From: Panagrolaimus kolymaensis
Taxonomy: Eukaryota; Nematoda; Chromadorea; Rhabditida; Panagrolaimidae
Direction of reading: 5' to 3'
DNA: 64,000 nt
NCBI GenBank assembly: GCA_028622995.1
Contig: JAJQJQ010000045.1
Span: 248,001-312,000 of the forward strand
Both the position numbers and the translations under genes were made by a program. The number at the start of each line of letters is the position of its first letter. Within the stretch, counting starts at the first letter, position 1. Positions 1 to 11,710 of this stretch are shown in pieces. The notes under the pieces were generated by a model. The model ran no database searches. It was not told the DNA's origin and saw nothing but the letters and a program-made list of their open reading frames with translations.

Positions 1-146
1 AAATGAAGGAGAAGAAGAACCAATTCTGATGTTGTTATTTAAGGATATAAAATGCTGCACCTTATTATTCCAAATTTTTTTTGATGATTTCTTATTTCTA
101 ATGATTTCTTGAACTTTCATTAATTTTTATTTTGCCCCATTTTTAG

Positions 147-245
147 GCTAATCTGGCTTTTTTCTTTCTTGCTGTGTTGTTGAAAGGGATTCACAATAAA
201 TCGAGACAACGCACCTTCTTCAATGGATTTTTAAGCAGTATGTAA
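147..245 (+). CDS. possible terminal exon of a gene entering from the left edge
   Basis: After a TTTTAG acceptor at 141-146 a 33-codon open stretch runs to a TAA at 243-245. It starts Ala-Asn-Leu, has a short hydrophobic stretch (AFFFLAVLLKG), then a basic, polar end. No convincing donor pairs with it in bases 1-110; the GTs near 30-36 are in the wrong phase for this frame. The preceding exon is therefore probably outside the window. Another reading frame after the same acceptor also stays open briefly and would end in Cys-Cys. The gene would converge on the minus-strand gene ending at 998. Low confidence, function unknown. Confidence 0.22.
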   Translation, partial: ANLAFFFLAVLLKGIHNKSRQRTFFNGFLSSM

Positions 246-997
246 ATTCTCTTAAAAGATTAATACCCTTTCTCTCTCTCAGAGATTGATCATAGTTATT
301 TTACTGATGTTTTAACATTTTAAAAATCAAAAGAAAAATCAAAGTTAAATATAAGGATTTTTTATTTATCTTTTTCAATGCATTTTAAGCTCTTTTGTTG
401 TTTAAATTTCATAAGAATCAATAATAGAAAAAAATGAAAGCATAGGTTTTTGCCCAAACTTATCAATCCTGAGCTTTTTTTGTTGTTGCTTTTATTCACC
501 CCAATGGTGTGCTGTAACTTCTTATGTTTGGAATACACGAATAAGCTAGTAAAATCTTCAATGCACCTTTTGCGACGAAGTTTTTTTATTAACAAAAAAA
601 GAAAGCAAAAGAAGACACATTTTTTATAAAATCTTTTTCAAAGCAATTTTATGTTATTTTTCGCTCAAAAAATTGCGTGTCTTTGACTATCTACAAGAAA
701 AAATAAGAAGAACCTAGTTGAAACAAGCTTGTTTTACTATCGAAGAATTTTTCGCTTCATTTTTTTATTTTTCTTAACAAATTTTAAACCAAAATATTTT
801 CGATAAAAAGCCTTGAAAATATGTATGATTTTTTTACATAGCAAAAAAATATGATTTTTTTTCTCTAAGTTTTCACTGCAAAACTAAACAAAAGATTTTA
901 TAAAAATAAAAGAATTAAATTTATTTTTATTTTGATTTTCGCAAAAATAATTTTTTTAATAAATAAAAAATGCAAATTAAAAAAAACGAACAATAAA
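246..997. other. AT-rich intergenic stretch
   Basis: Between two convergent transcription units. It is dominated by A and T runs. I see no ORF with splice support and no repeat. Confidence 0.5.
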
Positions 998-3900
998 CTA
1001 AAATTGTGTGGATAAATGCCTATTTTTAGAATAATCTGGTGAACTTTTTATTGTTAAAGTTGTTGAAGATGCATTGTATCGAGGAGAAAATTCTGTGGTC
1101 GTCGTTGATTGTGGACGACTATCGATTGGAGAATCTCGAGGTCGAATTATTACATCGAAACCTGAAACTCAGTAATTTGCATATTTTTACAAACTTTTTT
1201 CAATAAATTTTTTAAATATTAAACCTTTTTTCTGTGGATTTATAGAGTTTCCATTATTACTGCCATTGCTTCCTCCGCTAGTGCTACTTTCTCCAGGTGA
1301 TTCTCGACGTCCAAAAAATATTTGATTATGAATTCGAGCAGCCTCAGATGATTCTTTTCTCGAATCAATATTATTGGAAATCGAAGAAATTGGTGAGGGA
1401 GACCAATCACGAATGGAAGCTGAATTCATATTGACGATGGTGGAAGTTGTCATTAAACTTGAATCACGCAAAGGTGAACGAGCAGAATCCCTTCGATCTA
1501 TGTCATCCATTCGAATTGTGGAACTTGCAGTTGAGTCTGAATAAAAATGCTTTTATAAATAATGAAAATAGGCAATAAAAAAGAGCGGCGAGGAAAAATT
1601 TTAGAGTTCCATACTAAATTTATTTTTTGCAAATTTTTATCAAAAAAGCTCGCAAAAATTAAAAAATTTGAAACTATGCAAATATTTAAAAATTATTTTT
1701 GCCCAAAATAGACGAAGAGAAAGCTAAATCATTGCAAGGTTTTCAAATTTGTCAAACAAAAAGAATTGAAAAAAAAATAAAGCTTTGAAACTTTTTTTAA
1801 TAAAAAAAGTTTTTTGTGGCCAAAAACATAGTATGTGAAAGAAAAAAAAACGAACCCGCAATAAGTGAAGTATCTCTCATTTGAGATGATGACCCAGTCA
1901 ACGATGAAATGGATCGCGATGGAGTTGAAGATAAATCATTTTCTTCATCTCTTTGATTTTGTTGTTGTTTGGAATTATTTTCTCCTTGAAAACTGTAAGG
2001 TCTTGCAATTCCAGTGATTACACCTTTTTGTGGAATCACTGCTTGTTTGATTGCAATTCGGGCTGGAATTTGATGATATTCCGAAATTTGAGTATCTCGA
2101 ATTTGATTATCTTTTGGGTGTTTAAATTTCGTTGGCATTCCGGGAGAATCATTGACACTAATGCTTTGATGACTTTGAATGGTGCTTGCCGAAGAAATTT
2201 TAAATACATTATTGCTGCTGCTTGAAAGCGGCGGCGGCAGATCTTTTTCAGGAGGAGCATAGCCGCTAAATGTTTGGTGTTGTTGTCTTGGAGCTTTGGG
2301 AGTTGCTTCAACATCCAGTGGAACATCAAGGGAATGTAAAGTTCCAGAAGAATGAGTATCACTATTTTTTCTTTCAGCATCGATGACCTCGATTGGACTC
2401 GCTTTATAACTTCCAACATCGATGGCTCTTTCACCATAACTTGGATTTCTTTGATGTTTTTGTTGTTGTTTTTTAGAATAAAAAACTTTATCCAATTCTG
2501 ATTGGGAAGACCAATGCGAAGCTTGGCTACTTGATTGACTAGTCTCAAATGGATTATTTCCTAAAAGTTTGGGTTGTATAAATAAATCGAGAAATTAAAA
2601 TTTTAATTATCTGAGATTGGAAACCTTAGGAATCATGAAAAAAATAGTAAGAGTATTAAAAAAGAAGCTTAGTAATTTTAAAATAAATATAAAGTTTTTA
2701 AAAAATCAGAAAGCGTTTAATTTAAAATTTTTAATTATAAAAAATTTAATATTCTCATTTTTGAACCTTATTGAGAAATAAAAATATGTATCTCTATAAA
2801 TTCCCCAATTTTTTTTCATTTAGACAACTCTACCTGAAGTGCTAATTTTTTTCAGGATACTTGGCTGCTGTGGCGGCTGATATTCCGGCTGTTTAGATGC
2901 TCGATAACTTTCTTCAAATCCTTCTTTTCGAGATGATTCAATTGTTGGTATAATTTGTTTTCGAGAATACGCGGTTGTGGAAGGTTTATAATTTTTTTCA
3001 TTGCTAATTATAGAATTTCCATTTCCTGCCATTAATTTTGGTGAAATCCTATTTTGATTTTGATTTTGTTTTTCTTCTTCAAGTTTTTGTTGCTTTTCTA
3101 AATTTTCGGTTGAAGCAAATTTTTCATTAAAATCTTCCATCAATTTTTCTTGCTGAATTTTCGAAGTTGAACGTTTCGGAACATTTGCAACAACATTTTT
3201 TTGTTTATTATTATTTGGAGTTGTTTCCATAAAATCTCGATATTGCTTCGATTTAATATATTGTTCTCGAGCATCCAAATGTGCCCCTTTCGAATTATCA
3301 GTTGGAGATGAAATAAAACTTGATTCAATCGTGGTTGTTGGAAAATCTTTTTTATTGTTATCTCCCGTATCCGTGAACCATGAAGTTGCTCGAGGTCGAC
3401 GTTCAATGGAATATTGAGGGGATAAACTTTGTTTGGGCTGTTGATAACTATATCGCTGATCATCATCATCACCATGAAGATTTTTTGGTGGCTCTGGTGA
3501 AGGAACCTAAAATCCAAAAAAAATTAGAATAAATTTATTTTTCTTAAAATGGAAATTTAAAAAAAAATAACTTACCGCTGATTTTCGGTGGATTCCAATT
3601 TCATCATCATTATTTAATTTATTTTTGCTATTACTATATTTTGATACACTTTCATCACGTTTTCGTGAACTTCCAAATAAATCCAAAGTTCTTTCATTGG
3701 GTTTATTAGTCAATGGACTCGTTTTGGAAGCTGAAGTTGAGAAAAGCTGAAAAAGATAACTTTCATAAATTTTAGGAAAACTATTCTTTTTAATATAGAA
3801 ATTTTAATTTGGATTGGAAATCCCCTTAAAAATACTTGCAAATCATTTTTTACAAAACATTTTTGTTTCTATGATTCTTTTTTTGCATGCGTCTAACTTC

Positions 3901-4815
3901 ATTTTTTCCTCCTTCGTTTTAATGTTTGAATGGTCGAGTGGTAAAAGGCGCATGCGCCATGATACCATCAACCATAGCGGTTCGATTCCGCGTTAGGCCA
4001 ATGATTTACAATTGTCGACTTATGAAGTCCATGATTTTAACACACAACCTTACCTACATTATATGAGGCAAATCAAAAATTTTTGATTTTTTTAGACTTA
4101 AAATTCTATGTAATTCAATAAAGCAAGAAAAAAACATTTTATTTTTTTTGTTTAAAATAAAAACAAACTTTGTGACTGGCAGGAAAATCAATAGTTCCAC
4201 TTTGTAATTTTCTTGTAAGCAAAATTCCATTCATTGCATATAAAATTGATAGTAATAACGAAGAACAGGCAGCAAGTAAAATTTTTGAGGTGAATGTCGT
4301 AAACTAAAATTTATTATTTATTTTTTCAAACAACTAATTCTTTTATATATTTTTGAAACTTACTTTAAAATAAAAAAAGAATAATAATAAAGCAAAAATA
4401 AAACACACTATAGCCATCGTGAGACAAAGCGAAATATCAACTTTATGCCAGCTTTTAGCTATTGCATTTAATTTATAATCTGCATATGGTGTACCACCTT
4501 TAGTTTTACCCGGAGATCGAAACATTAAATATATGCCTGAAAAAAAGAATTTTTTCTTTGGAACTCAAAAGACTAAAAAGCTTTATGGATTTTTAATTAT
4601 TCAGGTCAGTTTTTTTTAACTTTTAAAATATTAATAACATTTTTTTGTTTTAAATTTGTCTCAATAATGTGGACATAAAACTGACCATAAATAGGAACTA
4701 AAAGTCCAGCAGCCACAATCATCCAATAAGGAAAACCAATGGCATAAAGTAATAAAAAAGTTACAATAAATTGGGCGAATTTGAGAATCAGCCTGAATAT
4801 TTCTTCCAACTTCAT
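998..4815 (-). CDS. four-TM membrane protein with a very long disordered Ser/Gln-rich tail
   Basis: Eight-exon model on the minus strand: 4815-4686, 4536-4364, 4303-4169, 3746-3576, 3506-2834, 2560-1856, 1536-1225, 1161-998. All junctions keep frame and sum to 820 codons plus stop. Residues 1-145 hold four hydrophobic segments (FIVTFLLLYAIGFPYWMIVA region, YGIYLMF junction, LTMAIVCFIFALLLFFFY, ILLAACSSLLLSIL). The remaining roughly 670 residues are low-complexity Ser, Gln, Asn, Pro and Lys with no visible fold, so a cytoplasmic scaffold-like tail is an inference. The exon 1 donor (TATG|GTCAGT) was chosen because it alone gives the right phase to reach the MFRSPGKT exon. The intron 3747-4168 carries a tRNA-like repeat. 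I do not recognise the family; the layout recalls claudin-like or TARP-like tetraspans only in shape. Confidence 0.72.
3921..4070 (+). repeat. tRNA-like dispersed repeat, second family, copy E
   Basis: It contains a box-A-like TGGTCGAGTGG followed by AAAAGGCGC (3931-3951) and a box-B-like GGTTCGATTCC (3979-3989), the two internal Pol III promoter blocks of a Ser/Leu-type tRNA. It does not close as a tRNA: the seven bases before the D-arm do not pair with the bases after the T-arm. It starts TTTTAATGTTTG and ends ATGAGGCA, as does the copy at 41472-41620. It sits in an intron of the minus-strand gene, antisense to it. Read as a tRNA-derived SINE-like element, not a functional tRNA. Confidence 0.62.
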
Positions 4816-7800
4816 TTTTTAAAATAAATATTTTTCGAGTGTTTAATTATTAATCAATATAAATAATTTTATTCCAATGACCATTCTTTAAATTATTAAA
4901 AAATATTTTTATGTATTAAAGTTTTGTGACTATTGGTTGGTTGACTACATTAGAAAGAAGCAACCGATTTTTTTTTCTCAAGTAAATCGCCAAAAAAGTA
5001 TGCACTTTTCTTTTTGCGTCTTCTTGTTGTTAATCTGAAAATTGGTCGCATTTGACATCATTCAAGTAACTAACTACTTGTTTGAAAACCGCAAAGAACG
5101 AAAAAGTAATGGAACAAAAAAAAATCAAAATTTAAAAGGTTTTTTGAGGTTTGCGGTTTTTCGATTAAAAAGAACAAAATTTAAATGCGGAATGGAAAAA
5201 AACGGACCTAATTTGTAGTTTACAAGAAAAAATACATATATAAAAATAATGTTGAGTGAGGGTTGAAATGAATGTGGCGTAAAATACGTATGTAAATGTT
5301 AGGTTTTAAAAATCAGTAAAAAAATCAGAGGTTTGAAATAAAGAAAAAAGTTTTGGTCAAAATGAGTAAGAAAGAGAGATATAAAAAAATTCTATCATCC
5401 GAATAATTTTAAAAAATAGCAAAATGATATTAAGCCATGGATCAAATTTTGATAAATCAAACAAAAGACTAAGAAAAAATATTGATTAAAAGCAACAAAA
5501 AAAAGAAGAATGAGAAATTTAATTAAACTTTGCTCTAAAAAACATAAAAAACAAAACTGAAAATTAAATTAAAAAATAAAACATTGGATTGTTTTCTTTT
5601 CCTTTTTTGAAGACAATGCAATACCTGTTTTTCTTTTGATTTTTTGTAACACAAAAATGAAACATCGAAATATTTTTACAAAAACGGTTTCTTATTAATA
5701 ATTAAAAAGAAAATAATCGGGCATCATTCAAAAAAAATGTCAACAGCGGAATACAAAAAAATGTTAATATTGAACCGACGATGATGATATGTAATTATCT
5801 CTATCTCCACTCTTCTTTCTTGTGACTCGGTTTTTCTCAAAGTCATAAAACTAATACGATTAAGAAAAAATTAGTAAATAAAAAATAAGAAGACATTCTT
5901 CGCACAAACAATCCGTTTTTGATTGTTTCATACATATTTAATAGGCTCATAATTAGGTTTGGCGATATAATTACAGAAGAAGAAAAAAAGAGATCGAAGG
6001 AATCAACGACATCAACGATGATGACCACGGAAAATTTATATGAATGATAGATGAAAGGCGAAACAAATCAATTTCTATCCTTTTTTTCTCCACTTTTTTT
6101 CCTTTCCTAAGGCGAAAATAATCAACCCTAATCACCTTTTTTTGTTTTACGCATTCATTTTTTTTACACGCTTTTAACCCTTCTTTTATTTTTCAACATT
6201 TGAATCGCGTTTTTTCCTTCTTTTTTTTTTGTTTCATTGACTGACTGATTTTGGCTGGTCGACTGGCAGATAGATAGATGCATGGCTCGGACATTTAATG
6301 AAAAAAGGCGAAACGAGAGAAGAGAAACAAAAGCGCAGAAAATGTTTCATGCCCTGAGGGTAATAAAAATAAAAGACACAAGAACACCACTACCAGCGAT
6401 TATATTCTTTTATTTTTTTGATCATCGATTTAATGTTTTCATAAAATCAAAAGAAAACATAATGGTGAAAGACGCCGCCATCACACTGAAATAAAGAGGT
6501 TTATATATTTTTTGAAGATGATTGCTGCTGCTTTTTTTTGCGCGGAAAAGGTAGCATCAACAACAATCATCAACACATGTTTTTTCTTTATTTGTTTGAT
6601 GTCAATTTTTATTTTAGGATGGAAAGAAATAAGGATGTTAGAAAAAAAGCAACATAAAAAAAGACATAAAAAGGAAAAAAATAATCGACGGAAAAATATT
6701 AAAAAAGCAAAAAAGGTTGTTCTGCAAAAAAAAAATTGCGTCTAACATCGAAAAATAAAGTTTGAAAAAAATATTTCTGCTTTGAAAAATAAATTTAAAA
6801 TTCTTAAACAATCATAAAAATTTATTTTTGGACGTTAAAAAAATAGAATTTTATTGCCAAAAATCAACAAACATCAAAACAAGCCACAAACATATTTAAA
6901 TCTGTCATAAAAATAAAAAGTTCTAAAATTCTATTCACCGCCAAAAAAATTAAGTCGTAAAAGAACCACGCGTAGTCAAATAAAAAAATCAACAATATTT
7001 TATTTTTATTTTTTCTTTGCTTTACTTTATTTTTGTAAATCTACACTTTTTATTTATTTATTATTTTACCTGTTGCTGCCTGTGGCTGATGTTGTTATTT
7101 TTTTTCTCAAGGTCATCAATTCGGAGGACACATTTCCACTTTTGTGCATCAAAAAAAAAGAAAAAGAAAAGAGAATGTCCCAAAAAAAGTGAACATAGAA
7201 AAAAAAAAAGAACGTAAAAAAAGTTGGCAGCGAAAAAGAAAAAACAAATTTCCCAGAAACCAAAAAAAAAGAAAAAAATTCAATATTGTATTTTTTCCAT
7301 ATTTGTTTTTTTTCTTCACAGTTTTAGAATTTTTGAGGGTTAGTGAAAAATGGAAAGTGCAACCTGGTTGATACTAATTGGACCGGAACTAGTGCGTGTG
7401 CTGGGTGGCGTTTTTAAAAAAAGGTGAAATGAAAAAGATAAATCTGGTGTTGCTTTTTTCGATGAAAAAAAAGTATCATAAAAAGGAATAAATGAATGGA
7501 AGCGCTTTGATGGCAATAGAAAAAACGAGATTAACCCAAGGGATTAATATGAAATTGGAAAATCATGATGTTTATAATTTATTTTGCGTGCTTTTTTAAA
7601 ATTATTATTATATAATTTTGAGTTCATTCTTTGAAAGGTGCAAGATGATAGTTACTGTCATGGTTTTCATAATTCATTTTACTGTTCCTGTTTGTTTTTG
7701 CATGCATACCTTCGCAAGGTTACTGTAACTTTTGCAAAAAGAAAAAACAGAGGCATAAAAAGCTTTATGGATGCTTTTAAACAGATGATTTCACTCTTAT

Positions 7801-8098
7801 TTTGATGGCAAATGCTTTTATTTCCATTTTGTAGCTGGTCATCTATTGTATTGATTACTTTTCTGCAAAACTTATGAATAAAAAAAATTTGTAAGGACAC
7901 AAGAATGGAAAGAAAAAAAATTCACCATCTAAAAAATCTTTGGTTGCTATAAACAAAGCTATTAAATGAACACGAAATTAATATCTTTTTTTCATATGTC
8001 CATTAACAACCGGAAGGGCAGGACAACAGTTTGATTTTTTTTGTTAAAAAAAATTGAGTTCAGCTTTTGGCTATAGCGGCAGTTTTTATTTTGAATTT
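4816..8098. other. long intergenic stretch without recognised genes
   Basis: About 3.3 kb of A/T-rich sequence with many homopolymer runs. Open frames here are short, Lys- or Phe-rich, and lack paired splice sites or recognisable domains. It may hold upstream control sequence of the flanking genes, but I see no motif I can defend. Confidence 0.4.
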
Positions 8099-8341
8099 TT
8101 AGGCATTTTTTATTTTAAAACCGCTTTGTTTTATTGTTTTTTTCTGGGCTAATTCCTGAAATTTTTCAGAAACTTTCAATTTCTTGGGGTAAAAACAATT
8201 TCTTTGGTAAATAAAAAACATGACTATTCCAACCATTCCTGAAAATAAAGTTGCTGCTGATAATAGTGGTTGTAGCGATGATTGTGGCTGCCAAGATGTT
8301 AGTTGTGAATGTATTTGCTCAATATTTTGCTGTTTGTGCAT
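8099..8341 (-). CDS. small single-TM protein, 80 aa
   Basis: An uninterrupted 80-residue frame starts with ATG at 8341-8339. Residues 1-25 are polar and Gln-rich, about 28-47 form one hydrophobic segment (SAATLFSGMVGIVMFFIY), and the end is Lys-rich (YPKKLKVSEKF, KKTIKQ). A good acceptor (TTATCCAG) lies only about 9 bases upstream of the ATG, at 8350-8357. That is the position expected for spliced-leader addition or a 5' UTR intron, and it is the main reason to call this real. The charge pattern suggests Lys-rich C-terminus in the cytosol. Family not recognised. Confidence 0.5.
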   Translation of the reverse strand: MHKQQNIEQIHSQLTSWQPQSSLQPLLSAATLFSGMVGIVMFFIYQRNCFYPKKLKVSEKFQELAQKKTIKQSGFKIKNA

Positions 8342-8900
8342 AATTTGCGCTGGATAATAAACAAACTACCCTAACCAAAACTATGGCGCCAGAAAATGAA
8401 AAATGTCCGAATCTTAACAAAACAAAAAATTCGTTAAAATATTTTCCCCATTTTTTCATGCATTTTTTTTTTAAATTTATAAAATCTTTAATAAAACTTT
8501 TATAATAAAATCGAATTTTTTGATTTATATATTTCAAAATTTTCATAAACCATTAAAAATGAAAAATAGCTTCAGACTTTCAGAAACTATAAAATTATAA
8601 ATGTATTTTTTTTATTATTGATTCTGTGGAAAATTAATCTTTTTTTTATTGGCTAACAACAACCGCCGACGCAGGGCGACCTTTATCATTTTTGAGCTAG
8701 TTTCTTAGCAATGTTTTTTTTAAAATTGTATTTTTTAGAACTAAAAACGTTTTTTTTGTTAGATTTTTAGTTCTTTCTTTTCATATTCAGTTCAACTTTC
8801 TTTTTTTCTAAATTTTCTTAAATATTTCTAAAATATTTCAGGAAAATAAATAAATAACTTTCGAGCGATATTCCTCCAATTCTCCTTCCACTAATTCATT

Positions 8901-8993
8901 ATGGACAACAAAAAAGCGCCTGAAAATGAACTTCCTCCACCATCCGAAATTTCATGGCGAGAAGCTTGCTGCTTTCTTTGCATCTTTTTTTAA
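8901..8993 (+). CDS. candidate 30-aa micropeptide, Pro-rich then Cys-rich hydrophobic end
   Basis: ATG at 8901 opens a 30-codon frame ending TAA at 8991-8993. The peptide is charged at first (MDNKKAPENE), then LPPPSE, then ISWREACCFLCIFF. The Pro run followed by a Trp and a short Cys-rich hydrophobic end loosely resembles CYSTM-type small proteins. A TATTTCAG acceptor about 60 bases upstream (near 8835-8842) could be a trans-splice or UTR splice site. Base composition inside the ORF is clearly richer in C and G than its flanks, which supports coding. Too short to assign by eye. Confidence 0.38.
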   Translation: MDNKKAPENELPPPSEISWREACCFLCIFF

Positions 8994-9799
8994 TTCAAAA
9001 AACCAACATCCACCATTTTAACTTTTCTTTTTCCTGATGCTTTTTAAACTTTTGTGGTTTTTTTGAATAATAAATCCTTTTAAATAAAAGCAAAAATTGT
9101 TTCAATTAACAAAAAAAAACATAAACATAGAAACTATTTATTTTTTAGATAGAAAAAAGCGAGTAAATGGCTTCATTATTTTTTATAATTTTTTTCCAAA
9201 AGAATTAAAGGAAGAACTAAAAAATTACAGTTTTTTTGTTTAAAAAAATATGAAATCTGGAAATCTTCAAGCAATAATCGTTTTTTCTCTCGAAAGCAAC
9301 CACGAAAATGTCATTTTTTGTTTCCTCTTTTAGCCTTTAAAATTGAGAGGAGTGAGAAGTCAAAAAAAGACAATGTTCGTGACAAGCAAGACATAACTCA
9401 AAAAAAAAAAAAGAGGGAAGGGTGCTTATCCTTCGTTTATTTTTACCGTAGAATTTTTGATTAGACGACTTCAGCATGGATCTCCCGCATTTGAGGGAAA
9501 AAAAGCAAGCGATTACAGGGAAAAGCACTTTGTCACCTCAAAGTCAAGAAACAAAAAAAAAATGGGAGAAAAATATCAAACTAACTGTTTGACAATGAAT
9601 AAAAAAATAGGGTGAAAAAAAATGGAAGGAAACAGATGTCAAATGAATTTGTCACCATTTCACTTCCAAAGTATTGACATTGTTGACTTGAGGCTGGCTC
9701 CTCAACAAGTTTTTTGTCATTTTTTTTGTTGAGTTTACTGTAACTACATCGCCTGCTTTTTTCTTTCTTAGAATTACTTTTTTTGTTTTTACTTTATAA
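8994..9799. other. intergenic region upstream of mec-3
   Basis: About 800 bases. They presumably hold the mec-3 promoter, given its position. In C. elegans that promoter is bound by UNC-86 and MEC-3. I could not pick out a specific site with confidence. An antisense open frame at 9652-9918 overlaps mec-3 exon 1 and looks like a shadow. Confidence 0.35.
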
Positions 9800-11710
9800 A
9801 TGTTTGGAATTACTTCTATTTCTGATCCATGTTCTGAATATTTATCAGATTCGCTACATTCTGAAAGTTTCCATGAACATTTTGAAAATTCTGATGATAA
9901 ACCACCATTGGCTGCCATTGGAGAAGTTATTGAAAATATTGGACAAAATTGGGATTCAAATGAAGATTGCTGGAAAAATAAAGATGACTTACAGGTTAAT
10001 TATTTTATATTAAATTTGAAACACAAACTGTAAAATTTTTCGATGATTTTTAAACCTAAAAAAATATTTTTACAACGCGTTTAATTTTTTATTTGTTACC
10101 AGAAAGAAAACACTTTTTTGCAGAAAATTTAAATTATTTTTTTAATACAAAAATGAAATTTAAAAAGTTTAAATTTAACTTTACCCAATTTATTTTACTT
10201 TTCTTTTCAGCCATCGTCATCGTGTTGCCATGTTTGCACATTACCTATCCAAGAGCAATTTTTATTAAGGGTATTATTCCATTTTACTAATCCCTTTTTA
10301 ATAAAAGATTTTTTTAATAACTCAATTTTTTACAGGTTGGCAACATTTACTGTCATGAACAATGCCGCCTTCAATGTTGTGTTTGCCATGAAAATTTAAA
10401 TGAAAAATGTTATGAAAAAGATGGATATTTTTATTGTTATTTTCATTATTATTCAAATTATAGCCCATTTCAATGTTCTGGTTGCCATTTAGGGATATCA
10501 CCTAATGAAATGGTTTATAAACTCAAAGTTAGCGAAGACCATTAAAAATATTTTTTAGTTTTGATCTCTAAATTTTTTTAGATCGGCTTAATTTATCATG
10601 TTCATTGCCATTTTTGCTATCTCTGTGGCAGACAAATTGCTCCAGGGGAACAAATTGTTTTTGATGAAATAAACAAATCTATCGCTTGTATGTCTCACAA
10701 CGAAGATCTTCAATCATCCCAAAACCAGCCAGTTGCAGATTCTGTAGAGAAACCAAAAGAAAAACCAAAATCAAAATTTTCGGAATCAAAGAAAAAAGAA
10801 AAAAATGAATCAACAAAAAAGGAAAAACGAATACTTTTTAAAAAAGAATCATCTGAACTATTTGGTTCTTCGTCAACGACTTCAACAACGATGTTGATGA
10901 ACCCCATAATTCCTCAATACCCTTTTGAAATGTATGCCTTTGGTGAAATGTATAGCGATGATGGGAGACTTATGAAACGAAGAGGGCCAAGAACCACGAT
11001 AAAACAAAATCAGGTTTGTGACGTTTTTGGAAGTTTTAAATACAACTAATAGAGAAAGTAAAAAAGTTACTCGGAGACTTGCGCGAAAACCCAAAAACGT
11101 TTAATTGCATTTTTTTCTAAAAATTTTTTGTGTTGACCGCCAGAAATAATTAAATTAAATTATTAATATTTTCAATAATATTTTTGCTTTGATAAAAGAA
11201 AAATTTCAGTTGGATGTGCTAAACCAAATTTTTTCAACAACTCCAAAACCATCAAAGCATGCCAGAGCCAAACTTGCCTTAGAAACAGGATTAAGCATGA
11301 GAGTTATTCAAGTTTGTTTCTTTCTCATTTTTTTTTACCAAAAAGCAAATATAAAAAAATACAAAATAACTTTTTAGGTTTGGTTTCAAAATCGCCGAAG
11401 TAAAGAACGGCGTTTGAAACATTTGTGCAACTTTTTAAGGCATTACGAGCAACAAGGTCTTCCACCACCTCCATTTAATATAAATCCTGGTAAGTAATAT
11501 TCTAAGAAACTTGTTTTCCAGGAGTTTAGAAAAAAAGAAGTTTTCTGACAAAATTAAAAAAATTCGAGAATAAAATCGATGTTTTTTTTTTCAGATGATG
11601 GCATGGTAATAACTCCATCGGGAGTATTTTCGCCCCAATCATTACAATGCTTTGGCTTAGATGATTCTCAATTTATCTATGAAGAAGATGCAGCAGAGCT
11701 TTCATGTTAA
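9800..11710 (+). CDS. mec-3: MEC-3 LIM-homeodomain transcription factor
   Basis: Seven exons: 9800-9994, 10211-10270, 10336-10527, 10582-11013, 11210-11311, 11378-11489, 11595-11710; 402 codons. A stop sits directly before the ATG, fixing the start for this exon. LIM1 spans about residues 70-125 (CHVC ... HEQC ... CCVC ... CYFH). LIM2 spans about 130-185 (CSGC ... HVHC ... CYLC ... CMSH). A Lys/Ser-rich linker follows. The homeodomain begins [14 protein letters not shown] and includes [16 protein letters not shown] and [18 protein letters not shown]. It is followed by [14 protein letters not shown], a signature shared with C. elegans MEC-3 beyond the homeodomain. In C. elegans the protein pairs with the POU factor UNC-86 to specify touch neurons. 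The acidic C-terminus ([10 protein letters not shown]) resembles the acidic MEC-3 end. LIM1 has three residues, not the usual two, between its zinc modules. Confidence 0.95.

Noticed and set aside
3931..3996. Functional tRNA gene
   Set aside because: Box A and box B are present, but the acceptor arms do not pair and no normal anticodon arm forms. Treated as a tRNA-derived repeat. The same applies to 41472-41560.
9652..9918. Minus-strand 88-aa ORF
   Set aside because: It overlaps mec-3 exon 1 in antisense; no splice or start context supports it.
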